A stretch of DNA of 54,841 bases, taken from NCBI GenBank assembly GCA_030018265.1, contig JASEFX010000015.1, positions 1 to 54,841 on the forward strand. Reading direction: 5' to 3'. The notes beneath the pieces were generated by a model, which was not told the origin of the DNA, searched no databases, and saw only the letters and a list, made by a program, of their open reading frames with translations. This DNA is from Candidatus Saccharicenans sp. (GTDB lineage: Bacteria; Acidobacteriota; Aminicenantia; Aminicenantales; Saccharicenantaceae). The position numbers and the translations under genes are program-made. Positions 17,400 to 25,747 of this stretch are shown one piece after another. The stretch's first letter is position 1. Every line of letters starts with the position of its first letter.

Positions 17400-18329
17400 T
17401 TACGGATACCAGATTATACCCTTGATCCCATCCACAAATGCCCAGTATATTCCCTGGGACTGGCGATGGGTGTCAAAATAAAGGATGAGCTGAGGCTGGA
17501 GCTCGCTTTTTCTGTTAATCAGATACTTAACCGGATTCCAGGCATACCAGAGAAAATTCTCCTTTATCCGCCTCCATTTTTCCCTCGAATCAGCCGGAGA
17601 GCGGACATAAATTCGGAGGTCGTTATCAAAATTGAGCTCAAAAGAAGAGGGCATGTCTGTTATCTCAAGAGCTTCAACTTCAAAGCTGTCTGTGGCGGTC
17701 CTGGCTGTTTCCTGACTTTCGCGTTTTTCTTCCTTTTTCTTATTCTTATTTTCTGATGTGGGAGCACCGGTCTTTTTCTCCGTTTCCTGCGGCTGTCCTG
17801 CGCCGGGCTTCACCACTTTTCTTTCTGGCGGGTTAAGAGCAGTTTTATTCTTCAGAGAAGTTACCTGAAGCGGCACCGGTTTTCCTGTATAGCGAATTTT
17901 TTTGGCTTTCCATACTCTTAAAACCATGCCCCTGGCCTTAAGTTCGAGCATTCCGTCCCTCAAGTTTAAGACAAAATAATACTGAGGAGTCCGGGCCAGT
18001 TTTAACTCTTCTTCCAGAAACCTGTTTTCTTTAAGTACTTCATGCGTTTCTGGCGGAATCTCTTTTAACGAAACAGAAAGCTCTTCCGATTTTCTGGTTC
18101 CCGGCTGAAATCCTGCCCTTTCTTCCTTTCCGGCTCTAACCGGCACGGCCGGGGGCTTATTTCCGGTTACCGCCGGATTTTCTATCAGCATGCCTGATTG
18201 ATATTTTTCTTCCGGGAAACCTGTCTTGAAAACCAAAAAAGTAGATAAGAACAGACAAAAGACGAGCACGCCTGTTATTCTAACCGCAACCTGACCGTCG
18301 TCTTTTATTCCCTTTCCGACACTTTTCAT
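17400..18329 (-). CDS. Membrane-anchored protein of unknown function in L,D-transpeptidase cluster
   Basis: 309 residues. One N-terminal membrane segment (VRITGVLVFCLFLSTFLVF, residues about 17-35) anchors a periplasmic body. A short segment near residues 115-140 (YYFVLNLRDGMLELKARG) resembles the first beta hairpin of YkuD L,D-transpeptidases such as the next gene (VYIVIDSAENRLYLRKDG), but there is no HGT or SHGC catalytic motif. A charged Lys/Glu/Thr-rich linker occupies about 170-215. The C-terminal part contains LILYFDTHRQSQGIYWAF. I do not recognise a family. The start at 18329 has GGGAG upstream. It lies 144 bp after the transpeptidase on the same strand. Confidence 0.65.
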   Translation of the reverse strand: MKSVGKGIKDDGQVAVRITGVLVFCLFLSTFLVFKTGFPEEKYQSGMLIENPAVTGNKPPAVPVRAGKEERAGFQPGTRKSEELSVSLKEIPPETHEVLKENRFLEEELKLARTPQYYFVLNLRDGMLELKARGMVLRVWKAKKIRYTGKPVPLQVTSLKNKTALNPPERKVVKPGAGQPQETEKKTGAPTSENKNKKKEEKRESQETARTATDSFEVEALEITDMPSSFELNFDNDLRIYVRSPADSREKWRRIKENFLWYAWNPVKYLINRKSELQPQLILYFDTHRQSQGIYWAFVDGIKGIIWYP

Positions 18330-18473
18330 AAAATTACTCCCGAATGTTCAATCCGCCCCTCTGTTTTTCCTCTTTTTTTTCGTATTGCTGATTGCTCATC
18401 TGCAGATGCGTTCGTTTTACTCTTCACCCGAGGATAAATTCCCGGCAATAAAATCATCTGGCATTCTGTCTTG

Positions 18474-19118
18474 CTAATAGATGTAAATTCTTGTGCCTAT
18501 CTTTGCCACCTTGAAAACTTCTTCCAGGTCCTTATCAGCCATTCTCACGCAGCCGTGAGTCACATTTCGTCCAAGAAGTCTGGTGTAAAGCGTTCCGTGG
18601 ATAAAATACCCCTGACCGAATCCCAGCGCATAATCACCCAGCACCCCGGCCTCTATTCTGTCCTCCAGCCTTCTGGGTATAGGCTCGTTCTCTTCGATAA
18701 AGGCCCAGTCGGGTTTTACCCAGTACGGATTTTTGATCTTCGATTTTACAAAAAATTCCCCTTTCGGAGTGTCAAACACCCAGCTCCTCTTCCCGGTCGG
18801 GTCAACCAGAACCACGCCGCTTCCGGTGGAAACCACCGCCTCCTTGAGGGTCTGTCCATCCTTTCTCAGGTAAAGCCTGTTTTCGGCGGAGTCAATCACG
18901 ATATAAACATCTTTTGGCTGAAGTTCTTTAATTTTTTTCTTAAGCGCCGCATTCTGGGCTTCAGGTTTTACCTTGGTCTTCGGGTCAAGCTGAAAACTCC
19001 ACACAGTTTTCCACTCTGAACTGAGCCGGAGATGATGCACCCAGGCCACAGAAAAAATCCCCAGCGCTCCCAGATAAATCAAAACCGCCAGCCCTAACAG
19101 CACCTTCCAGAACTTCAT
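18474..19118 (-). CDS. L,D-transpeptidase (YkuD/ErfK family), membrane-anchored
   Basis: 214 residues. One N-terminal membrane helix (about 5-27) is followed by a YkuD domain at about 70-214. The active site shows H174 (FIHGTLYTRLLGR) and T187-H188-G189-C190-V-R192, matching the HxGT...[S/T]HGCxR signature with Cys190 as nucleophile. Such enzymes form 3-3 peptidoglycan cross-links or attach lipoproteins to diaminopimelate. It starts at an ATG that overlaps the stop of the upstream transpeptidase by four bases (ATGA), so the two are probably translated together. It acts in the periplasm. Confidence 0.9.
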   Translation of the reverse strand: MKFWKVLLGLAVLIYLGALGIFSVAWVHHLRLSSEWKTVWSFQLDPKTKVKPEAQNAALKKKIKELQPKDVYIVIDSAENRLYLRKDGQTLKEAVVSTGSGVVLVDPTGKRSWVFDTPKGEFFVKSKIKNPYWVKPDWAFIEENEPIPRRLEDRIEAGVLGDYALGFGQGYFIHGTLYTRLLGRNVTHGCVRMADKDLEEVFKVAKIGTRIYIY

Positions 19119-20224
19119 TTTCGTTCCTTTTTCAGAATAGCTACGATTTTATTATTGCTGTCAGTGGTTCCAACTATGGTCACGGGCGTCCCCACCGGAA
19201 TCATCCTGAATAACTCTTCCATCTCCCCGTCATCCAGGGCCACACAGCCCCGAGTCAGACCATCTTTGCCGCCGCCATGAATTTCAATCAGGCCACCTAT
19301 CTGACTTCCGGGTGTTAAACGCCCATTTTTCCTGGCTTCGTTAAATCTTTTTATATCTTCTTCATTAGGATAATTTATCAGAAGAGCCCGACCGAACTGG
19401 CTGGCTGCAATTTTCTTTATTATTTTATATTCACCTTCTGGAGTGGCATTGTCGCCGGCGTGAAGTTTATCGTTCAACCCGTTAAACCCGAGCCCCACAT
19501 CATAGGTCCTGATCGGTATACCACCTTTATAAACAGTCAGTTTTCTCTCCAATTTACTTACCAGAATAACCAGCTGATTTCCGCTTCTGGATTTTTCAAT
19601 CGCTCTTTCGGCCAGCTTTTTCCAGCGGGCTATTTCTTCTTCATCCATGTATCGCCCCAGCTGCTGTCTCAATATATCTTCCGCCTGATTCAGAAGGTAT
19701 TCAACCGTTTTGACCCTGGCGCGCGCTTCATCGTATTCTTCTTTTTCCAGCAGGCGCTCTGTTTCTCTCAATATGACATCAGCCTGGCTCAACTGATTCC
19801 TGGCGAAACTTCTCTGACTCAATTCCAGGCTGAGAGAGTTGAGCAATTCAAACCGCGAATAAAGTTCCTCCAGAAATTTTCTGATTTCATTCTGCTGGCT
19901 TACTTTCCTGCTTTCTACCAGGGACCTGATTCTCTCTCCTTCTGCCAGAATTTTTGAAAACTCCTCCTTCACTCGCCTGTAATCCCGGAAAAACCCTATT
20001 TTCAGCTCTTCGCGTTCGTAAAACCTTCTGGCTGCCTTAAGGTCTTCGCGGTAGCGCTCATACTCTTCAGCTGCATAAACAGAGGCACCGGCCCTCCAGA
20101 GGTCCTGCTCCTGTTTCAGGGCTTGCTGTACCTCTGAAGGTGCCGGTGCTGTTTTGCAGCTTGCTCCAGCTAAAATCAGGCTAATCTGAACTGCGACAAT
20201 AAGTGCTCTTATCCGCTTCCTCAC
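19115..20224 (-). CDS. Lipoprotein L,D-transpeptidase with helical N-terminal domain
   Basis: 369 residues. A lipoprotein signal ends in LAGASC with the lipidated Cys at 23. Residues about 30-210 are almost all helix and charged (EEYERYREDLKAARRFYERE), probably coiled coil. The YkuD domain is at about 216-354 with H316 (IEIHGGGKDG) and T325-R326-G327-C328 region TRGCVALDD. The residue before GC is Arg, a variant of the usual SHGC. The helical part shares AG(A/G)xxYAxEE with the lipoprotein just upstream (20261-20857). The start is GTG at 20224, with GGAG some distance upstream. The protein ends KKERK. Confidence 0.85.
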   Translation of the reverse strand: MRKRIRALIVAVQISLILAGASCKTAPAPSEVQQALKQEQDLWRAGASVYAAEEYERYREDLKAARRFYEREELKIGFFRDYRRVKEEFSKILAEGERIRSLVESRKVSQQNEIRKFLEELYSRFELLNSLSLELSQRSFARNQLSQADVILRETERLLEKEEYDEARARVKTVEYLLNQAEDILRQQLGRYMDEEEIARWKKLAERAIEKSRSGNQLVILVSKLERKLTVYKGGIPIRTYDVGLGFNGLNDKLHAGDNATPEGEYKIIKKIAASQFGRALLINYPNEEDIKRFNEARKNGRLTPGSQIGGLIEIHGGGKDGLTRGCVALDDGEMEELFRMIPVGTPVTIVGTTDSNNKIVAILKKERK

Positions 20225-20260
20225 TAATAAACATTGCTCCAGATGGATTTTCTTCTGTAA

Positions 20261-20857
20261 TTACTTTCTGCCTTTTACTTTCTCGATAGCGGCTTTCACC
20301 TGCTCGGAGATGGCGGCAGCTTTCTCTTTAATCGACAGAGCTTTATCTTTAGCGCCAAAATAATCTTCAGCATCGATGGCCGCCTGAACTTCATTCAGAG
20401 CGCTTTCGAGTCCGGCCAGGTCAGCCTTCATCGCTTCGATGTCAGCTTTCGTGCCTTTTCCTTTCGGAGCTTTCTCCAGAAGAGCCCTGGCTTCTTCATA
20501 AGCAGCCTTAGCTTCATCCATGGCAGCCAGGGCAGCATTCTTGGCTTCTTCTTTTCTGGCCGGGATCAGCGCCTGCACCGATTCAGCGTCAGCTTTAACT
20601 TTCGCCAGCATCTCCTTGGCTTGGCCGTACTTCTTGAAGAGCTTCTTTGACTGGGCATTCACCTCGTCAAGTGCAGCCTGCAGGTCATCGTTCAGCTTTT
20701 TCAGCTCTTCTTTCGCATAGATGTTACCACCCGCCTGAACCACAGCATCGATGGCCGCCCTGGCTTCATCAATCTGCTGGGTCGGCTGCTTGGCGCAGCT
20801 GGAGAACAGAAAAACAACCAAAAGGCCGAGGACTGAAAGTTTCATCAGATTTTTCAT
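20261..20857 (-). CDS. Coiled-coil lipoprotein ending in Arg-Lys
   Basis: 198 residues. The signal (LSVLGLLVVFLFSSC) has its lipidated Cys at 21. The mature part is Ala/Lys/Glu-rich helix throughout, with a DUF4398-like start (ARAAIDAVVQAGGNIYAKEEL). It ends EKVKGRK. A helical lipoprotein with terminal Arg-Lys next to two L,D-transpeptidases resembles Braun lipoprotein, whose terminal Lys is joined to peptidoglycan; that role is inference. AAGGAGG sits 7 bases before the ATG. A promoter candidate is at 21081-21107. It is the first gene of the four-gene envelope cassette. Confidence 0.8.
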   Translation of the reverse strand: MKNLMKLSVLGLLVVFLFSSCAKQPTQQIDEARAAIDAVVQAGGNIYAKEELKKLNDDLQAALDEVNAQSKKLFKKYGQAKEMLAKVKADAESVQALIPARKEEAKNAALAAMDEAKAAYEEARALLEKAPKGKGTKADIEAMKADLAGLESALNEVQAAIDAEDYFGAKDKALSIKEKAAAISEQVKAAIEKVKGRK

Positions 20858-21365
20858 CTTCTTACCTCCTTTCTGATGAATTTTTTTATGATAAATGGCC
20901 TTCCTCTAATCTGGATTTCTGGTATTTCCCTTCTTGGATACTCCTTCAGAATAAAATTATAAATTATTTATGATTGCAGATGACTATGGAGGGCTTAAAA
21001 AGTCCGGGAGAGAATTTTCTCCATCTCCACTCATGGTAAACCTTCTTCTCTTCGTCTTACTGACGAAGACTGATAAAATCATTATCACAAAAGAAAAGCC
21101 TTGTCAAATCTTCGCCAGAATCATCTCATCCAATTCCTGGAACTTCAATCCTGGAAAATTTAAGAGATAAATCAAACCGGGTTCAGCATTAAATGCTATT
21201 CAGATAGCAAGGACAGTCAGTATGTTTCAAGTAAAAAGCTTGACCTAAAAAATCCAGTCTTTTTCCGGCTGGTACTGAGAAGACAAAAATTGAGATTTTC
21301 AGTCGCCAGTCAGAACTTTTTTCATGTGTTTTCAATCATTCTTTTACGATTTTTTAAAAATAAAA
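20858..21365. other. Intergenic region upstream of the lipoprotein cassette, about 508 bp
   Basis: No coding frame is convincing. It holds a minus-strand promoter candidate at 21081-21107 and a 7-bp hairpin CTTCGTC (21050-21056) with GACGAAG (21062-21068) that has no T tail. A transcript from that promoter would have a leader of over 200 nt including the hairpin. The malic enzyme terminator bounds it on the right. Confidence 0.45.
21081..21107 (-). promoter_or_regulatory. Candidate promoter of the lipoprotein/L,D-transpeptidase cassette
   Basis: On the minus strand TTGACA (21107-21102) is followed by 15 bases and GATAAT (21086-21081), preceded by TGT as in extended -10 elements. Spacing is short but the extended -10 can compensate. 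Confidence 0.4.
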
Positions 21366-21396
21366 AAGCCCGGGCTTCCTTTGCCCGGGCTTTTTT
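21366..21396 (-). terminator. Rho-independent terminator of the malic enzyme gene
   Basis: AAGCCCGGGC (21366-21375) pairs with GCCCGGGCTT (21383-21392) around a 7-base loop. T runs flank it on both strands, so it can act in both directions. It begins 17 bases past the malic enzyme stop. Confidence 0.9.
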
Positions 21397-21412
21397 GACC
21401 TCCACTCAGCTA

Positions 21413-22765
21413 TTACTTGTCCGGGTCGACGATGAAACCTTCCTTCATCAGGAACTGGATTTGCTCGCGGGCTGTGCGTATGGTATTTTCAGCCATCCTG
21501 TACAGTTCGTCAGCCGGAATATCTTTCCTGGCCACGCCCTGCTCTATTGCTTTGCGACCAACGGCCACCGCCTCTCTCGGGAAGACTTCCCACTGATCCA
21601 TATTCGGAATGATGTATTCTTCACTCAATCCATAGTCCTCAGCCACCCTGGCCAGCTCGTAAGCGGCGGCGATGCACATTTCGTCGGTGATGGTTTTCGC
21701 TCTGACATCAAGGGCGCCGCGGAAGATTCCAGGGAATCCCAGAGAGTTGTTGATCTGATTGGGGAAATCCGAGCGTCCGGTGGCCACGATTCTGGCTCCG
21801 GCTTCCTTGGCTTCCCAGGGCCAGATTTCCGGAATCGGATTGGCTTCAGCAAAGACAATCGGATCCTTCGCCATGGTCTTGATCCACTCAGGTTTGATAA
21901 CGCCGGGCCCCGGAGTGGAGACACTGATCAGAACATCTGCTCCGCGAATCGCATCCGGAATTCCACCCTTGATGCACTTCGGGTTGGTTTTCAGGCAGAG
22001 GTCCCATTTCTCCTTAAATTTTGTCTGGAGAACATCCCGGTCTTCGCGGTCTCTGGAAAGAATTCCTTTAGAATCAACTGAAAGCATGTTTTCCGGATTA
22101 ACGCCGGCCGCCATCAACAGCCTGGCAATGGCGATGCCGGAAGCTCCGGAACCGATAACCGTAACTCTGACTTCATCGATCTTTTTGTTGACAATTTTCA
22201 GAGCGTTAATAAGTCCGGCCACGGTCACGCAGGCCGTTCCCTGCTGGTCGTCGTGCCAGACGGGAATTTCGCATTCCGCCCTCAGCGTGTCGAGTATATG
22301 GAAGCACTTCGGATGTGAAATATCTTCCAGGTTGATTCCGCCAAAAGTGGGCTGCAGCGTTTTAACGATGTAAATGAACTTGTCCGGGTCTTTTTCATTT
22401 ATGCAGATCGGGAAAGCATCGACACCGCCGAGATATTTGAACAGCAGCGCCTTGCCTTCCATAACCGGCAGTCCAGCCAGAGGTCCGATATCGCCCAGTC
22501 CGAGAACGCGGGTGCCATCGGTGATGACAGCCACAAAATTTCCCTTGTTGGTCATCTCATATGCTTTTTCGGGATCCTTCTGAATTTCTTTGCAGGGGGC
22601 AGCTACACCGGGAGTGTACCAGATGGCAAAATCGTTGAAATCTCTCACCCGGCACTTCAGGGTAATCCCCACCTTTCCTCTGTAAAAAGGATGAAGCCGA
22701 AGAGCATCTTTTGATGGTTGTTCGGCTTTAGCCAGCAATTCTTCCACGGTTACTTTTTTCTCCAT
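21413..22765 (-). CDS. NAD(P)-dependent malic enzyme
   Basis: 450 residues. It oxidatively decarboxylates malate to pyruvate in the cytoplasm. The malic N-terminal domain shows WYTPGVAAPCKEI and VITDGTRVLGLGDIG; the catalytic region includes PVWHDDQQGTA; the NAD-binding fold has VTVIGSGASGIAIARLL. FANPxPEI-type sequence appears as FAEANPIPEIWP. The ATG at 22765 is chosen because GGAGG ends 5 bases before it; a TTG four codons upstream would place that site inside the gene. No phosphotransacetylase domain is fused. A consensus promoter with a palindromic spacer lies at 22797-22825. Confidence 0.95.
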   Translation of the reverse strand: MEKKVTVEELLAKAEQPSKDALRLHPFYRGKVGITLKCRVRDFNDFAIWYTPGVAAPCKEIQKDPEKAYEMTNKGNFVAVITDGTRVLGLGDIGPLAGLPVMEGKALLFKYLGGVDAFPICINEKDPDKFIYIVKTLQPTFGGINLEDISHPKCFHILDTLRAECEIPVWHDDQQGTACVTVAGLINALKIVNKKIDEVRVTVIGSGASGIAIARLLMAAGVNPENMLSVDSKGILSRDREDRDVLQTKFKEKWDLCLKTNPKCIKGGIPDAIRGADVLISVSTPGPGVIKPEWIKTMAKDPIVFAEANPIPEIWPWEAKEAGARIVATGRSDFPNQINNSLGFPGIFRGALDVRAKTITDEMCIAAAYELARVAEDYGLSEEYIIPNMDQWEVFPREAVAVGRKAIEQGVARKDIPADELYRMAENTIRTAREQIQFLMKEGFIVDPDK

Positions 22766-22796
22766 ACTTTCCTCCAAATATAATTTTTGAGAGTTG

Positions 22797-22825
22797 ATAA
22801 TAAATTAATTCGCGAATTTAGTCAA
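22797..22825 (-). promoter_or_regulatory. Malic enzyme promoter with palindrome in the spacer
   Basis: On the minus strand TTGACT (22825-22820), 17 bases, then TATTAT (22802-22797). The perfect palindrome AATTCGCGAATT occupies 22807-22818 within the spacer, a place where a repressor could bind. Confidence 0.7.
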
Positions 22826-22940
22826 ACAAAATTTCTTTCCTTTGCATGCCGGTATCCGGGAATTTTAATATCAGATTGATGGCAGGATAAGCTGCTGAAG
22901 ACTGCGTTTAACAATCAGCAAACCCGGAATAAATGACGAA

Positions 22941-22965
22941 CAAACGCCTGACCGCCGGGCGTTTG
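22941..22965 (-). terminator. Stem-loop after lpd, weak terminator
   Basis: CAAACGCC (22941-22948) pairs with GGCGTTTG (22958-22965). The minus-strand tail is only TTCGTC, so termination is uncertain. Confidence 0.3.
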
Positions 22966-23008
22966 CCCGTTTCCTCCGGTATGTTTTAATCAGAAAGAGA
23001 AGATCTCT

Positions 23009-24412
23009 TTATTGATTCAAAATGTGAAGTGCCAGGCCGCTAGCCTTCAGAGCCGCTTCGGGTATCGCCTCCGATATCGTCGGATGTATGTAAATTATGG
23101 AATCGAGGTCTTTGAGTTTCAGCCGGCGAGCCACAGCCATCGTCAGCACCGGCATCATCTCGCTGGCATGTGGAGCCACCAGATGAGCGCCGAGCACTTC
23201 ATCTGTTTTCTTATCGGCAATCACCCGGACAACCCCTTCGGTGCTCTCGAGTGTCACTGCTCTGCCGTTTGCCTGGAGGGGAAATTCACCAACTTTTACC
23301 TCAATTCCGAGCGCCTGAGCATCCTCCAGAGATAATCCGACCGTAGCCAGTTCGGGTTCGGTGAAAATGGCTGCGGGAATTGCTCTGTAATCAAGGTGCG
23401 ATTCATGTCCGGCAACGTTTTCCGCGGCCACCAGAGCATCATGATAGGCTTTATGGGCCAGCAGCTTGCCGCCGATCAGATCCCCTATGGCATAAACATC
23501 CGGAATTGAGGTCTGGCAGCGGCTGTCAACTTCGACGAAGCCGCTCTTTTGCAGACGCAGAGGACTATCGTCCCGGACGATTCCTTCAACGTTCGGACGG
23601 CGTCCGGCGGCGATCAGCACTTTCTCCGCCTTAAACTCGAACGGACGACCGTCTGACTGAGAAATTCCCTTCAATTTTACCCCGTCATCCTCAAGCTCAG
23701 CCGACTCTATCTTCATCCGGGTATAAATTTTCAAACCCTGCTTTTTAAGAATCCTCTCGAGCCTCTGAGCTGTAGCCACATCGGTTCCGGGCAGAATGTT
23801 CGGCATGATTTCTAATATGGTCACATCCGTTCCGATCCTCTGATAAACTGAACCGAGTTCAAGTCCGATCGCCCCGGCTCCTACCACCAGCAGACTGGCC
23901 GGTGGTTCCGGTAGAGAAAGAGCTTCAGTGCTGGAAATCACCCGCTTTCCGTCAAAGCGAAGAAAAGGAAAATCGGCCGCCCGGCTTCCCGTGGCCAGAA
24001 TGACCTTATCAGCTCGCAGGGTAAACTCCGAATCAGAAGTTGTGACCTTAACCTCTCCGGGTCCTTCCAGCCGGCCGCGCCCTTTCATTATCTGAACCCT
24101 GTTCCGGCTTAAAAGAAATTCCAGACCTTTCACCAGGCGGTCGACGACCGTCTGTCTTCCCTGCTGCACTTTTGACCAGTTGAGCCTGAACTCAGCCAGC
24201 GGCCCCTCAAAGTTTTTTCCCGTTTTCAACTGATGAAACAGCGCGCTCTGATGGGTCAGGTATTTCGTCGGAATGCAGCCAACGTTGATGCAAACACCAC
24301 CTACCCTGTTCTCTTCAACCAGGGTAACATTCAAGCCAAGCTGGGCCGCCCTCAGAGCCGCGAGATAGCCACCAGGACCGCCTCCGATGATCATGAGATT
24401 TTTTCTGTCCAT
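23009..24412 (-). CDS. lpdA: Dihydrolipoamide dehydrogenase
   Basis: 467 residues. The FAD-binding GGGPGGYLAALRAAQLG is at residues 10-26 and the redox disulfide C41-C46 lies in GGVCINVGCIPTK. The NAD site is VVGAGAIGLELGSVY, and the dimer domain ends with the catalytic HPTISEA (IIYIHPTISEAIPEA). The enzyme reoxidises dihydrolipoamide in 2-oxoacid dehydrogenase or glycine cleavage complexes. No E1, E2 or GCS gene is nearby, so its complex cannot be named. AAGGGA precedes the ATG at 24412. It follows threonine aldolase by 66 bp. Confidence 0.96.
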   Translation of the reverse strand: MDRKNLMIIGGGPGGYLAALRAAQLGLNVTLVEENRVGGVCINVGCIPTKYLTHQSALFHQLKTGKNFEGPLAEFRLNWSKVQQGRQTVVDRLVKGLEFLLSRNRVQIMKGRGRLEGPGEVKVTTSDSEFTLRADKVILATGSRAADFPFLRFDGKRVISSTEALSLPEPPASLLVVGAGAIGLELGSVYQRIGTDVTILEIMPNILPGTDVATAQRLERILKKQGLKIYTRMKIESAELEDDGVKLKGISQSDGRPFEFKAEKVLIAAGRRPNVEGIVRDDSPLRLQKSGFVEVDSRCQTSIPDVYAIGDLIGGKLLAHKAYHDALVAAENVAGHESHLDYRAIPAAIFTEPELATVGLSLEDAQALGIEVKVGEFPLQANGRAVTLESTEGVVRVIADKKTDEVLGAHLVAPHASEMMPVLTMAVARRLKLKDLDSIIYIHPTISEAIPEAALKASGLALHILNQ

Positions 24413-24478
24413 GGTTTATTCCCTTATGATTATTAATTATGAGAAATTTTTATATCAATTCATCTTCAGAAACCAGCA

Positions 24479-25513
24479 TCAGCGGGCAAGAATTTCCCTG
24501 AAAGCTTTTATCGCTCTCTCCACATCTTCGTCATCCACATCTTTATGAGTAACCAGTCTTACTCCGCCGAAAACAGGCAGACAGAGAATGCCTTTCTCCT
24601 TCAACCTGCTCACCAGCTCCGGGATGGTCATCGTTGGATGGTTGAAGTAAAAGATAATGATGTTGGTCTCAACCTCTTCCGGATTAAGAGTAATTCCTGG
24701 CAGGTCATATATCGCCTGTGCCAGACGCCTGGCCCGTTCATGGTCTTCCCTCAACCGGTCAACCATCCGGGTAAGAGAAATAATTCCACAGGCTGCCAGC
24801 AGCCCCGCCTGTCTCATTCCTCCGCCCAGAGCCTTCCGTATCCGGCGGGCATATTCTATCGTTTCCCGGTCAGCCACCAGAAGAGAGCCGACCGGAGAGG
24901 AAAGCCCTTTGCTCAGGCAGAACATCACAGAGTCGCAACAACGGGCGTATTCTTTAACCGGAACGTCCGAGGCCAGACTGGCGTTGAAAATCCGGGCTCC
25001 GTCCAGGTGAACTTTTATTCCAAATTCGTCTGCTATCTTTCTGATGGCTAAAAAATTTTCCAGCGGCACGACCGCGCCGCCCCAGTTGTTATGGGTGTTC
25101 TCGAGACAGATAAGCGAGGTCCGCGGCGTATGCACCGAGGGCATCCGGATATGTTTCCTGACCAGCTCCGGAGCGATGGCACCCCGGCGGGACGGCAGAG
25201 GCCTCGGAGTCACCCTGGAGATGAAGGTCATATGGGTCGATTCCATGTTGTAGATATGGGATTTTTCTTCAACTATAACCTCTTCCAGCTCCCGCGTCCA
25301 CATTTTTACCGCTATCGAATTGCCCATCGTGCCCGAAGGAACAAACAGAGCCGCTTCCTTGCCGATGATCGAGGCGGCCAGTTCTTCCAGCTTTTTGACG
25401 GTCGGGTCATCTCCCAGCACATCGTCCCCGACTTCAGCTTTCAGCATGGCCTGAAGCATTTCTTCCGTCGGTCTGGTGACCGTATCGCTTCTGAAGTCAG
25501 AATACGGTTTCAT
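24479..25513 (-). CDS. ltaE: Low-specificity L-threonine aldolase
   Basis: 344 residues of the PLP fold type I beta-eliminating lyase family. FRSDTVTRPTEEM at the N-terminus is diagnostic. VHLDGARIFNA supplies the PLP-contacting Asp, and K202 in CLSKGLSSPVGS is the PLP lysine. It splits L-threonine or allo-threonine to glycine and acetaldehyde. AAGGAG precedes the ATG at 25513. A 26-bp inverted repeat at 25537-25562 sits 24 bp upstream of the start. Its adjacency to lpd (a possible glycine cleavage component) would fit glycine use, but this is only suggestive. Confidence 0.93.
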   Translation of the reverse strand: MKPYSDFRSDTVTRPTEEMLQAMLKAEVGDDVLGDDPTVKKLEELAASIIGKEAALFVPSGTMGNSIAVKMWTRELEEVIVEEKSHIYNMESTHMTFISRVTPRPLPSRRGAIAPELVRKHIRMPSVHTPRTSLICLENTHNNWGGAVVPLENFLAIRKIADEFGIKVHLDGARIFNASLASDVPVKEYARCCDSVMFCLSKGLSSPVGSLLVADRETIEYARRIRKALGGGMRQAGLLAACGIISLTRMVDRLREDHERARRLAQAIYDLPGITLNPEEVETNIIIFYFNHPTMTIPELVSRLKEKGILCLPVFGGVRLVTHKDVDDEDVERAIKAFREILAR

Positions 25514-25536
25514 CTGTTTCTCCTTCCGTTTTCTCC

Positions 25537-25562
25537 AATATATGAAAATTCTTTCATATATT
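25537..25562. promoter_or_regulatory. AT-rich inverted repeat upstream of ltaE
   Basis: AATATATGAAA (25537-25547) and TTTCATATATT (25552-25562) are perfect 11-base arms around ATTC. A closely related palindrome occurs at 48472-48495. Position just upstream of the ltaE ribosome site suggests an operator. Confidence 0.45.
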
Positions 25563-25747
25563 ATCTTCTGTCTGGTCCAAAATTTCTGCCACGGAATTCC
25601 ATTCCGATGGCTGTATTATAGAATGATTTCTGCGCCTTAACAACCCGCCCATTCTTTAACTTCCGGGCAACCTCCGTCTTATTTACTCGGTTAAGAATAT
25701 ATGATATTAATAATGCTGTAATTTTGTATAAAAAAATTTATAACCCC

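Noticed and set aside
21050-21068. CTTCGTC/GACGAAG hairpin as a terminator or small RNA
   Set aside because: There is no T tail and no promoter can be tied to it; kept only as a note in the intergenic entry.
22766-22777. TTG start of malic enzyme four codons upstream
   Set aside because: It would place the GGAGG ribosome site inside the coding sequence; the ATG at 22765 fits better.
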